Positions 1-4,919 of a stretch of DNA of 5,795 nucleotides are shown piece by piece (position 1 is the first letter of the stretch; the number at the start of each line of letters is the position of its first letter). The stretch is taken from assembly GCA_044227705.1 (NCBI GenBank), contig JBGAWE010000261.1, positions 1 to 5,795 of the forward strand. Direction: 5' to 3'. The notes beneath the pieces were generated by a model, which did not search any database, was not told where the DNA came from, and saw only the letters and a list, made by a program, of their open reading frames with translations. Made by a program: the position numbers and the translations under genes. The DNA comes from JANOQP01 sp044227705 (GTDB lineage Bacteria; Bacteroidota; Bacteroidia; Chitinophagales; Saprospiraceae).

Positions 1-300
1 GGGCGGCGTTCTTGTTTCAAGAAAAGCGATTTCAGAAAAGAGCAGGGTCAAATCAGCGTCCACAAAGGCATTTTCGCCATCGAGCAAGGCCAAATCAGTG
101 TCGGAAGGGGCGACTTCATGCCGGTTTCGGAAAAGAGTATGGCCGTAACGGAGTCGAGCGGAACGGCTTTTGAAAGCATCCCTCCCGGTCATTGCGACCC
201 GCCAAAGTCCCCACCCTTCCCAATGTCATCGACGGGCGAGACGGTTTCCAATTTGGCCAGTTGCAGGTATCCGTCTGCCGTGTCTTTCACGGAAAAATGA
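1..300 (+). other. Weak open frame, possible 3' fragment of a repeat protein
   Basis: Frame 1 is open from the window edge to a TGA at 298-300, giving 99 codons with no start needed inside the window. Codons 7-49 read as loose 7-residue units, with EQGQISV occurring twice 14 residues apart and HKGIFAI between them. The two EQGQISV copies differ at three bases, all third codon positions and all synonymous, which is mild support for translation. Against it, the last 112 bases lie antisense over the well-supported end of the glycosyltransferase gene, and that stretch (GHCDPPKSPPFPMSS) does not look like a natural protein tail. It could be a decayed gene, or a non-coding repeat patch with a frame open by chance. 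I do not recognise a family. Confidence 0.22.
19..123. repeat. Imperfect 21-bp tandem repeat patch
   Basis: Five consecutive 21-bp blocks start at 19, 40, 61, 82 and 103. Blocks at 40-60 and 82-102 match at 18 of 21 bases; the others share only a loose pattern (A-rich start, GGC near the middle, TTC or ATC towards the end). A further degenerate unit may follow to about 147. The clear period is therefore 42 bp, with a weaker 21-bp sub-period. The patch lies just past the 3' end of the glycosyltransferase gene and may continue left of the window. Confidence 0.5.
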
Positions 301-1286
301 ACCTGGCCGGGCGGCGCGTCCCGCTCGGCGAGTGCCGAGAGGACGAGTTCGGCAAGCTCTTCCGCCGTCTCCCCCATCTCGCAAAAAGGCAATTCCGGCG
401 CGACTCCGACCGGCGTGGAGACCACCCGGCAGCCCGACGCGCTCGCCTCGAGCATCGCGTAGCCGAACGCCTCGTAATGGCTCGCGTTGAGCAGGGCGCG
501 GCTCCTTCGCATCCATTCGAGGGTGCGCGGGCGCGACTTCGGCCCCGCGAACTTGACAACCTCGCCCAATCCATGTGCCCGGCGGAGTTCTTCGAGGGCC
601 AGTTTCTCCTCGCCGCCACCGACGATGGAGACCTTCACGTCGGGCGTCCTTTCAGCCACGATTTTGACGGCATCAAAAAAGAGCGGCCAGTTTCTGTGCG
701 GCAAAAAGGGGCCGACGCCGAGGATGTCCACATCGCGCTCGACCGGCTCAGCGGGCGGTGCGAACTGTTTTTCGTCCAATCCCCACGGGATGACGGCCTG
801 CACCGCGCGGCCCGTCGACAGCTCGTAGACCCCCGCCTGCACCTCGGAGACGGCCACGAGGTTGAGCATCCCGAGCGTGAAAAGGGACAGGAACGGGTTC
901 TCCGGCCGCGCGTCCTGCCCGGCGAGCGTGACCCAGTGGGGGCGGTTGTATTTGCGCTCGAGCCATCGGCCGATGACGGCGCACTCGCCCAGCCAAATGC
1001 TGTGGATGGCGTCGATTGGGCAAGCGCGGTTGATGCGGCTGGCGCACTCGACGGCGCGGTACCAAGTCTGCGGCCGCAGCATATAGCGGTTCGAGCCGCC
1101 GCAGGCGTAGACGCGCACCCCGTTCCAGACGTAGTCCTCCGCCGCGTGCGGATAGTGCACCGCGATGACGGAAACCCTCACGCCCGGCCGCGCGGCCAAC
1201 TCCCGGACGAGGGCCTGCAGCGGGGGCAGACAGGTCGTGTCCGACTCGTCGAACGGGAAAATGGGCGTGATGAAAAGGAGATGCAC
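189..1286 (-). CDS. Glycosyltransferase, GT4 family (GT-B fold)
   Basis: This 365-residue protein looks like a cytoplasmic or membrane-associated sugar transferase that moves a sugar from a nucleotide donor to an unknown acceptor, as in polysaccharide or glycolipid synthesis. The N-terminus has the GT-B opening (HLLFITPIFPFDES), with a proximal loop rich in P and L and the stretch VTLAGQD near 119-125. The C-terminal donor domain starts near residue 186 (DILGVGPFLPHRNW), followed by VSIVGGGEE (219-227) and the E-x7-E motif of GT4 enzymes at E272 and E280 (YEAFGYAMLEA), then GCRVVSTPVGVAPEL. The start is GTG: no ATG lies between it and the in-frame coaD stop 51 bp upstream. Length is normal for the family. 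It probably shares a transcript with coaD, but that is genomic proximity rather than shared function. Acceptor and donor cannot be read from the sequence. Confidence 0.88.
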   Translation of the reverse strand: MHLLFITPIFPFDESDTTCLPPLQALVRELAARPGVRVSVIAVHYPHAAEDYVWNGVRVYACGGSNRYMLRPQTWYRAVECASRINRACPIDAIHSIWLGECAVIGRWLERKYNRPHWVTLAGQDARPENPFLSLFTLGMLNLVAVSEVQAGVYELSTGRAVQAVIPWGLDEKQFAPPAEPVERDVDILGVGPFLPHRNWPLFFDAVKIVAERTPDVKVSIVGGGEEKLALEELRRAHGLGEVVKFAGPKSRPRTLEWMRRSRALLNASHYEAFGYAMLEASASGCRVVSTPVGVAPELPFCEMGETAEELAELVLSALAERDAPPGQVHFSVKDTADGYLQLAKLETVSPVDDIGKGGDFGGSQ

Positions 1287-1346
1287 TTTGGTAGATTGCG
1301 GATTTGGCCCGCCCCGCTTGTTGCGGGGGATTTCGGGTTACGGGTT
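1287..1346 (-). repeat. In-phase 7-bp repeat blocks around a hairpin, coaD end to glycosyltransferase start
   Basis: Read on minus from 1346, successive 7-bp blocks are AACCCGT, AACCCGA and AATCCCC, then 21 bases, then AATCCGC and AATCTAC, all on the same 7-bp phase, followed by CAAA and the GTG start. The first block contains the last two coaD codons and the first base of its TAA stop. The middle 21 bases hold a perfect hairpin, CCCCGC-AACAA-GCGGGG (1312-1328). That hairpin lacks a U tract on either strand, so it is not a convincing terminator, but it could protect the coaD 3' end. Confidence 0.45.
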
Positions 1347-1823
1347 GACGAGGCCGGGCGGCAGTTTCACCTCGGGGGGCAGGAAGGAGCTGGCGTCGCC
1401 CCGCCCGAGAATCAACTCGCGGACGATGGTCGAGCTGATGTGCGTGAACATCGGCTGGCTTATCAAAAAGACGGTCTCGATGTTCGCAATGTCGTGGTTG
1501 AGCTGGCTGATGGTCTTTTCGTAGTCGAAATCGGAGGCGTTGCGCAGGCCGCGCAGGAGGTACTTGGCCCCGATTTTTTGGCAAAAGTGGACGGTCAGCC
1601 CCTCGAAGTGGGCGACCTCGACCGTCGGGTGCTTTTGAAAAACCTGCCGCAGCCAGTCGAGCCGCTGCTCGAGCGGGAAAAGCGCCTTTTTCTGCGAGTT
1701 GACCCCGACGGCCACCACGACGCGGTCGAACAGAGGCACGGCCCGCCCGACGAGGTCTGCGTGGCCGACGGTGATGGGGTCGAATGAGCCGGGGAAGACG
1801 GCGATTCTCGGGTTCTTTTTCAT
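1338..1823 (-). CDS. coaD: Pantetheine-phosphate adenylyltransferase
   Basis: CoaD transfers AMP from ATP to 4'-phosphopantetheine, giving dephospho-CoA, the fourth step of coenzyme A synthesis, in the cytoplasm. The 161-residue protein has all the family signatures: PGSFDPITVGH at 11-21 (nucleotidyltransferase T/HxGH site, with H21), LLRGLRNASDFDYE at 89-102 (substrate-binding RGLR and DFDYE) and HISSTIVRE at 128-136 (the ISSS-x-VRE ATP loop). Length is typical. I chose ATG at 1823 because MKKNPRIAVFPGSFDP matches the usual short N-terminus; an in-frame TTG two codons upstream is less likely. The gene is transcribed away from the YqaE-like gene and is followed by the glycosyltransferase. Its stop codon lies inside a 7-bp repeat array. 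Confidence 0.97.
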   Translation of the reverse strand: MKKNPRIAVFPGSFDPITVGHADLVGRAVPLFDRVVVAVGVNSQKKALFPLEQRLDWLRQVFQKHPTVEVAHFEGLTVHFCQKIGAKYLLRGLRNASDFDYEKTISQLNHDIANIETVFLISQPMFTHISSTIVRELILGRGDASSFLPPEVKLPPGLVNP

Positions 1824-1842
1824 GCCCAACCGGGTTTGCGGG

Positions 1843-1850
1843 CGAAGGTA
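1843..1850 (-). promoter_or_regulatory. Possible -7 element for coaD
   Basis: On minus, TACCTTCG differs from the Bacteroidetes -7 consensus TAnnTTTG at one base and lies about 20 bases before the coaD ATG, implying a very short leader. I see no TTTG -33 partner at the right spacing, so this is weak. Confidence 0.22.
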
Positions 1851-1882
1851 GAAGGACGGTCTAGAATGCGTTTTTTTGGCTC

Positions 1883-1912
1883 TTGTTGAAAAGAGGGTCG
1901 TTTCTACATTTA
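1883..1912 (+). promoter_or_regulatory. Possible promoter for the YqaE-like gene
   Basis: TTG at 1883-1885 is followed after 19 bases by TACATTTA (1905-1912), which matches the Bacteroidetes -33 (TTTG/TTG) and -7 (TAnnTTTG) pattern except for the final base. Transcription would begin near 1919 and leave a leader of about 85 bases before the ATG at 2004. The last part of that leader (CAATTTTTTCAACAATCC) is A/T-rich and has no Shine-Dalgarno sequence, as is usual in this phylum. Confidence 0.35.
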
Positions 1913-2003
1913 CCCCGCCGGGCTACCCTTCCGACCGGCGAGCCGATGCCGAAAAGCTCCGAGAGAGTAGGCCTGAACCAATTTTTTCAACAATCCAAGT
2001 TTT

Positions 2004-2462
2004 ATGAAGAAAGCCATTTTACTCGTCCTCGCCGCCCTGTTCGTGGGCGCAAACGCCTCGTTCGCCTCCGTCACGGCGGCCAACGCGCCGGTCGTCGCCA
2101 TCAGCAAGAGCGCCGACGTGAAGGCCCTGCCGACCGACATCAGCCGCCTCAACGTCGAGGACTTCCTGTCGCTCACCCCGGCCAAGTACAAGGAGATGAC
2201 CGGCGAAAAGCTCGGCTGGAAGAAGAGCCTCGCCCTCAAGGCCGCTCAAAAAGCGGTCAAGAAAGAGATGGGCAAGGGCGGCACCGACCTGCCGAAGGGC
2301 GCCTATGTCGTGCTCGTGCTCATCGGCTGGGGCTTCCTCGCCATGGGCCTCATGGACGACTGGCAGGGCAACAACTGGTGGGTCAACCTCCTGCTGACGT
2401 TCCTGTGCTGGCTGCCCGGCGTCATCCACGGCCTCATCAAGATGAAGGACTACTACAAGTGA
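2004..2462 (+). CDS. Secreted-type YqaE/Pmp3-like membrane protein
   Basis: The protein has 152 residues. Residues 1-22 form a signal peptide (MKK, a hydrophobic core, then NASFAS). A polar stretch to about 97 contains FLSLTPAKYKEMTGEKLGWK, a sequence type I recall from Bacteroidetes homologues, and a lysine-rich amphipathic region. Two membrane helices follow at about 99-117 and 125-145. The second (NLLLTFLCWLPGVIHGLIK) matches the Pmp3/YqaE signature in which a leucine-rich helix ends in PG(I/V)(I/V)HA. Classical Pmp3 proteins are about 55 residues and are linked to membrane potential and salt stress; the role of these long bacterial forms is unknown to me. ATG at 2004 begins the signal peptide exactly. 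An intrinsic terminator follows the stop by about 20 bases, so most transcripts should be monocistronic. Confidence 0.8.
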   Translation: MKKAILLVLAALFVGANASFASVTAANAPVVAISKSADVKALPTDISRLNVEDFLSLTPAKYKEMTGEKLGWKKSLALKAAQKAVKKEMGKGGTDLPKGAYVVLVLIGWGFLAMGLMDDWQGNNWWVNLLLTFLCWLPGVIHGLIKMKDYYK

Positions 2463-2483
2463 TTTCCGGTTTCAACCTGAAGG

Positions 2484-2519
2484 AGGTCGGCGCGGCGGTT
2501 TGCGGTGCCGACCTTTTTT
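2484..2519 (+). terminator. Intrinsic terminator after the YqaE-like gene
   Basis: AGGTCGGC (2484-2491) pairs with GCCGACCT (2507-2514), extended inward by a G-U and a C-G pair, leaving an 11-base loop. It runs into six T residues (2514-2519). It ends only 15 bases before the ATG of the DUF2752 gene. Confidence 0.8.
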
Positions 2520-2534
2520 GTTTTTGAGAAGAAC

Positions 2535-2846
2535 ATGAAAAGCAAATCTGTCCAACTGGCGTGGCTCGTCGCACTGCTGCTCGGCCCGGTCGTGCTGATG
2601 CTGATGCCCGCCGGTTTCTTCGACGAGGGCGTGGCCCTCTGCCCGTCGCGCCTCTTCTTCGACGCCGAGTGCCCGAGCTGCGGCATGACCCGCGCCGCGA
2701 TGCACCTCCTCCACTTCGACCTCGATTCGGCGCTCTACTACAACCGGGGCATCGTCGTGGTCTTCCCGTTGCTCCTCGTCGTCTGGTGGATTTGGGTGCG
2801 CGACGCGGCCGTGCTCTCCGGCGTTTGGAAAAAGAAAGAGGCATGA
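2535..2846 (+). CDS. Small DUF2752 family membrane protein
   Basis: This 103-residue protein has two membrane helices, at about 7-26 and 72-90. Between them lies the DUF2752 signature: CPSRLFFDAECPSCGMTRA (C36, C46, C49), followed by a conserved-looking DLDSALYYNRG. In this family the pattern is CP, a short spacer, then CPxCGxTRA and an A-x-x-x-N motif. The biochemical function is not established. The closely spaced cysteines suggest metal or thiol chemistry at the membrane face, which is inference. I chose ATG at 2535 over an in-frame GTG at 2505, because the GTG lies in the 3' arm of a terminator and would add a non-hydrophobic, low-quality extension. The gene lies between two terminators with no room for its own promoter just upstream. 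Confidence 0.85.
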   Translation: MKSKSVQLAWLVALLLGPVVLMLMPAGFFDEGVALCPSRLFFDAECPSCGMTRAAMHLLHFDLDSALYYNRGIVVVFPLLLVVWWIWVRDAAVLSGVWKKKEA

Positions 2847-2882
2847 AAAAAGGCTTTCCGATGGTCGTCGGAAAGCCTTTTT
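2847..2882. terminator. Strong bidirectional intrinsic terminator
   Basis: A perfect 15-bp stem (2847-2861 with 2868-2882) with a six-base loop TGGTCG has a GC-rich core, GGCTTTCCGA, flanked by A and T runs. It directly abuts the DUF2752 stop on plus. On minus it lies 25 bases beyond the stop of the convergent gene, so it can serve both. Confidence 0.92.
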
Positions 2883-2907
2883 CAATTCTCAGGGGCTTCG
2901 CCCAAAA

Positions 2908-3330
2908 TCAAATGGAGTCCGTGATTTTCAGAATCCAGATGATGGCGCAGACGGTGCCGAGCGTCCAGATGAGGTAGGAGGCGTACCAAAGCGGGTACAA
3001 GGCGACCGCCCCGAGGATGCTCAAAATCAGCCCGATGCCCCAGCAGACGAGCCAGCGAACGAGCCACTTCTCGGCCGGATCGTCGATGCTGATGTCGGCG
3101 ATCTTGTCGAGGCCGTGCTTCTTGGCCACGCGCTCAAGGCGGTTTTTAAACCGCTCGATTTTGCGCGTCTCTTTTTTGGAAAGAGTGCGTGCAGCCGCCG
3201 GGGCCTCGGTCGAGACCGCCGCTGGCACCGAAGTTTTGGGCGCGGCCATCGCCGCCGAAACCGTCGAAGGTTGGAAAAGGAAAGCCGCCGCGCACAGCGA
3301 GGCGAGCAGAACGAGTTTGGATTGCTTCAT
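2908..3330 (-). CDS. Small secreted-type two-helix membrane protein, unknown function
   Basis: I do not recognise a named family. The 140-residue protein has a signal peptide (1-26, ending STVSA), an Ala/Pro/Thr-rich linker (27-48), a strongly basic amphipathic stretch (49-72, KKETRKIERFKNRLERVAKK), an acidic DDPAEKW motif (83-89) and two membrane helices at about 91-112 and 115-135. This order resembles the YqaE-like protein at 2004: export signal, basic helix, C-terminal helix pair. They may have related envelope roles, but sequence similarity is not evident. I chose ATG at 3330 because it begins the signal peptide exactly; the longer open frame upstream has no such feature. It converges on the DUF2752 gene and shares its terminator. 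Confidence 0.75.
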   Translation of the reverse strand: MKQSKLVLLASLCAAAFLFQPSTVSAAMAAPKTSVPAAVSTEAPAAARTLSKKETRKIERFKNRLERVAKKHGLDKIADISIDDPAEKWLVRWLVCWGIGLILSILGAVALYPLWYASYLIWTLGTVCAIIWILKITDSI

Positions 3331-3363
3331 TTTTTGCGCAAAGTTTGGATGAACAAAAAGGTT

Positions 3364-3390
3364 GACGCGGTGAAAGTAGCCAGCCGCGTC
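3364..3390. other. Inverted repeat, possible weak terminator or operator
   Basis: GACGCGG (3364-3370) and CCGCGTC (3384-3390) form a perfect 7-bp dyad separated by 13 bases. On minus the dyad is followed after four bases by TTTTT, and it lies 24 bases past the stop of the oxidase operon's last gene, so it could be that operon's terminator. It also encloses the possible -7 element of the next minus gene, so an operator role is the alternative. Confidence 0.4.
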
Positions 3391-3401
3391 GCTGCGCAAA
3401 A
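3371..3401 (-). promoter_or_regulatory. Possible promoter for the gene at 2908-3330
   Basis: On minus, TTTTG (3401-3397) is followed after 18 bases by TACTTTCA (3378-3371), a partial match to TAnnTTTG. The implied start is near 3364, leaving a leader of about 33 bases before the ATG. The -7 match is imperfect, so this is weak. Confidence 0.22.
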
Positions 3402-3413
3402 TACCCAAAATCT

Positions 3414-3671
3414 TTAGTTGAGCCTTGCTTGCTCGTGCTCATCCGCCGGGAGTCCGTCGGCCGTGCGGCGGCGGTTGCGCCACCAGATGAATGCGATGGT
3501 GCCTACCGTCAGGTATGGCAAGAGGAAGAGGTAGAGGATGCCGCCGTTTAGACCGTTGCCGCCGGAGCCGCCGTTCTTCATGTTCGACTCGGCGGCGATT
3601 TTGCACATCGGGCATTGGGCCGAAAGGCCGACGGCGAGCAGGATGAAGCTGAAAATGAGTGCCTTTTTCAT
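3414..3671 (-). CDS. Small CPMC-motif membrane protein of the oxidase operon
   Basis: This 85-residue protein has a signal peptide (1-18, ending LSA), then at once QCPMCK with C20 and C23, a Gly/Asn-rich linker (32-44), one membrane helix at about 45-64 (GILYLFLLPYLTVGTIAFIWW) and a basic cytoplasmic tail starting RNRRR. The CxxC would face the periplasm at the membrane surface. I recall short proteins with this C-x-M-C plus GILYLxxxPY layout next to DUF420 genes in other Bacteroidetes; they have no assigned function. The residue before C20 is Q, so the lipobox is not canonical and a lipoprotein is unlikely. ATG at 3671 follows the DUF420 stop by five bases, showing tight co-transcription. 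A role in copper delivery or thiol redox during oxidase assembly is inference. The longer open frame upstream is not a better start. Confidence 0.82.
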   Translation of the reverse strand: MKKALIFSFILLAVGLSAQCPMCKIAAESNMKNGGSGGNGLNGGILYLFLLPYLTVGTIAFIWWRNRRRTADGLPADEHEQARLN

Positions 3672-3676
3672 GATTC

Positions 3677-4252
3677 TCAATAATATGGCCTGAGCAGGAG
3701 ATAGCAAATCGGCCCCGTCGCCGCGACGAAGAACCACGCCCACCACGTCCAGCGGGCCATCCTTTTGTGGCGGTCGAACTGGTTGGTGTACGCCCGGACG
3801 AAGGTCAGCAGAATGAACGGAAAGCTCACCGCCGCCACCACGATGTGGAGGTTGAGCAGCACGAGATAGGCAGTGCGGAGGCCGCCGACGGCAGATTTTT
3901 CTTCCGGCGAGAGGACGTGGTCGTGATTCGAGTCGCCAAAGAGCGTCGGCGGCGTCGTGAAATGATAGGTGACGTAGGAGAGCAGGAACAGGGCCGACAT
4001 CGCCATCGCCGCGTAGATGAGTCGGCGGTGCCTTTCCATGTTCCCGTTTTTTATGGCAACGAGCGCGACGACGAGCAAGACGGCGCAGACGGCGTTGCAG
4101 GCCGAGTGAAAAGGCGGGAGGAAGCTGAAGTCGATGCCCGTCTGGATTTTGTGCGAGCTGCCCATCGCCGCGACGAGCGCGAGGACGACAGCCGAGACGG
4201 CGTAGGCCCAGCGGTTGAGCTTCTTTTCGAGTTGCGGATTGGGAACGGGCAT
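3677..4252 (-). CDS. DUF420 family membrane protein, CtaM-like oxidase assembly factor
   Basis: The 191-residue protein has about five membrane helices (16-32, 47-67, 78-97, 126-151, 168-186). Family marks are FHSACNAVCAVLL (48-60), the NMERHRRLIYAAM stretch, SALFLLSYVTYHF (86-98), a histidine in the fourth helix (LLNLHIVVA, H136) and the end RHKRMARWTWWAWFFVAATG. DUF420 includes CtaM, which Gram-positive bacteria need for making active aa3-type oxidase. The membrane histidines H34, H49, H97 and H136 would suit heme or copper binding, which is inference. A polar loop at 101-124 contains DSNHDHVLSPEE, an acidic and His-containing stretch. The gene lies between the SCO-like and CPMC genes, consistent with assembly. 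Its ATG directly follows three tandem 7-bp repeats. Confidence 0.9.
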   Translation of the reverse strand: MPVPNPQLEKKLNRWAYAVSAVVLALVAAMGSSHKIQTGIDFSFLPPFHSACNAVCAVLLVVALVAIKNGNMERHRRLIYAAMAMSALFLLSYVTYHFTTPPTLFGDSNHDHVLSPEEKSAVGGLRTAYLVLLNLHIVVAAVSFPFILLTFVRAYTNQFDRHKRMARWTWWAWFFVAATGPICYLLLRPYY

Positions 4253-4273
4253 CTTTTGCCTTTTGACTTTTGC
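4253..4273 (-). repeat. Three tandem heptamers (KCAAAAG) before the DUF420 start
   Basis: Read on minus, GCAAAAG TCAAAAG GCAAAAG are three direct 7-bp copies differing at a single base. They fill the gap between the SCO-like stop and the DUF420 ATG and touch the start codon. The A-rich leader may help translation start in a genome without Shine-Dalgarno use. Confidence 0.75.
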
Positions 4274-4278
4274 CTACC

Positions 4279-4863
4279 CTATCGAGCGGGCATGATGAGC
4301 GCGATTTGCTGCACGAGGCGCACCATGTCGGAACGGTTGTCCATGTCGTAAAATCGGCGCAGCGTGCAGGTCGTATCGGCGAGAACGAACAGCCGTTCCA
4401 TCGGGATGTTCGACGCGGCGGAGGCCTCGCCCATTTTTTTCAAAAAAGGATGATCGACGGGCAGGGCGAGGGCCGAGAGGCGCGGGTTGCCCTTCGGGAA
4501 TTTTCCCTGAAGGAAACTGCGCACCAGTGCCGCCGAGTCGGTGTAAAAGCTCAAAAAGCGCACGTCGTCGCGGTTGTCGAACTGGTGCAGGAGGTCTTCG
4601 CGCGGCGGCGACGCGGCGGATTTCGGAAAGTTGAGGATGGCCAGTTTTCCGCGCAGCGACCGGTCGGAGACGGGTTTCTCGTTCACGTCGACCAGTTCGA
4701 AAGCGGGGATTTTCCCGAAGTCCTTCAGCTCGGCCATGGCGGCCCGGCGCTCGTCGCGGCCGCTGCGCAGATAGTACCACGACAGCGCGGGCATGACGAC
4801 CATCATGGCGACAAAGGCGAGGAACTGTGCGGTCTTGCTGACTGTCCAACGGCTGTTTTCCAT
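4279..4863 (-). CDS. SCO1/SenC-like membrane-anchored protein lacking the copper ligands
   Basis: SCO proteins normally bind copper through CxxxC and a distal His and deliver it to the CuA site of cytochrome oxidase. This 194-residue protein has an N-terminal anchor (11-31) and a periplasmic thioredoxin-like domain: IPAFELVDVNEKPVSDRSLRG (52-72), GKLAILNF (72-79), VRFLSFYTD (91-99) and ERLFVLAD (146-153), ending with the VRLVQQIALIM helix. Where SCO has SCPxxCP, this has S82-A83-A84-S85-P86-P87, so both cysteines are replaced. The His of the usual HS-x-x-FVLVD is replaced by M145. The only cysteine is C156. Copper or disulfide chemistry by the usual route is therefore not possible. It may be a structural or chaperone relic in the oxidase operon. 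I chose ATG at 4863 because MENSRW leads into the anchor; an in-frame ATG at 4920 overlaps the subunit IV stop. Confidence 0.75.
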   Translation of the reverse strand: MENSRWTVSKTAQFLAFVAMMVVMPALSWYYLRSGRDERRAAMAELKDFGKIPAFELVDVNEKPVSDRSLRGKLAILNFPKSAASPPREDLLHQFDNRDDVRFLSFYTDSAALVRSFLQGKFPKGNPRLSALALPVDHPFLKKMGEASAASNIPMERLFVLADTTCTLRRFYDMDNRSDMVRLVQQIALIMPAR

Positions 4864-4882
4864 CGGCTGGCGAGTGTTTTTC

Positions 4883-4917
4883 AAAAAAAAGGGCAGGTCG
4901 TGCGACCCGCCCTTTTT
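4883..4917. terminator. Intrinsic terminator inside the oxidase operon
   Basis: A nine-base-pair stem (4891-4899 with 4904-4912; one pair is G-U in the minus transcript) has a four-base loop and A/T runs on both sides that extend it. In the minus transcript it ends in eight U residues (4890-4883), a strong signal. It begins two bases after the subunit IV stop and ends 19 bases before the SCO-like ATG. In the plus direction the U run is five bases. Confidence 0.88.
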
Positions 4918-4919
4918 CA

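Noticed and set aside
48..179. 43-codon minus frame starting MLSKAVPLDS
   Set aside because: Short, no motif, no good leader, and the repeat copies differ there by a Trp-to-stop change, which argues against coding on this strand.
1312..1328. Hairpin CCCCGC-TTGTT-GCGGGG as a coaD terminator
   Set aside because: It has only six pairs and no U tract on either strand; kept only as part of the 7-bp repeat region.
748..1584. 278-codon minus frame across coaD and the glycosyltransferase
   Set aside because: Arg/Ala/Pro-rich shadow on the same strand as two well-supported genes.
192..1787. 531-codon open frame on plus spanning the glycosyltransferase and coaD
   Set aside because: It is antisense to two genes with clear family motifs; its product is rich in R, D, G and V without recognisable motifs, as expected for a shadow frame in high-GC DNA.
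1883..2527. 214-codon plus frame overlapping the YqaE-like gene
   Set aside because: It is the +2 shadow of the YqaE-like gene, rich in R, G and P, with no signal peptide or motif, and it runs through the terminator.
2505..2534. GTG at 2505 as the start of the DUF2752 protein
   Set aside because: It lies in the 3' arm of a terminator and adds MPTFFVFEKN before a natural-looking N-terminus, so the ATG at 2535 is better.
3331..3408. Longer start (3408) for the gene at 2908-3330
   Set aside because: The extra 26 residues hide the signal peptide that begins exactly at the ATG at 3330.
3672..3746. Longer start (3746) for the CPMC protein
   Set aside because: It would overlap the end of the DUF420 gene and bury the signal peptide; the ATG at 3671 is five bases after the DUF420 stop.
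3767..4351. 194-codon plus frame antisense to DUF420
   Set aside because: Charged, motif-free translation (many R, E, D, H), typical of antisense to a membrane protein.
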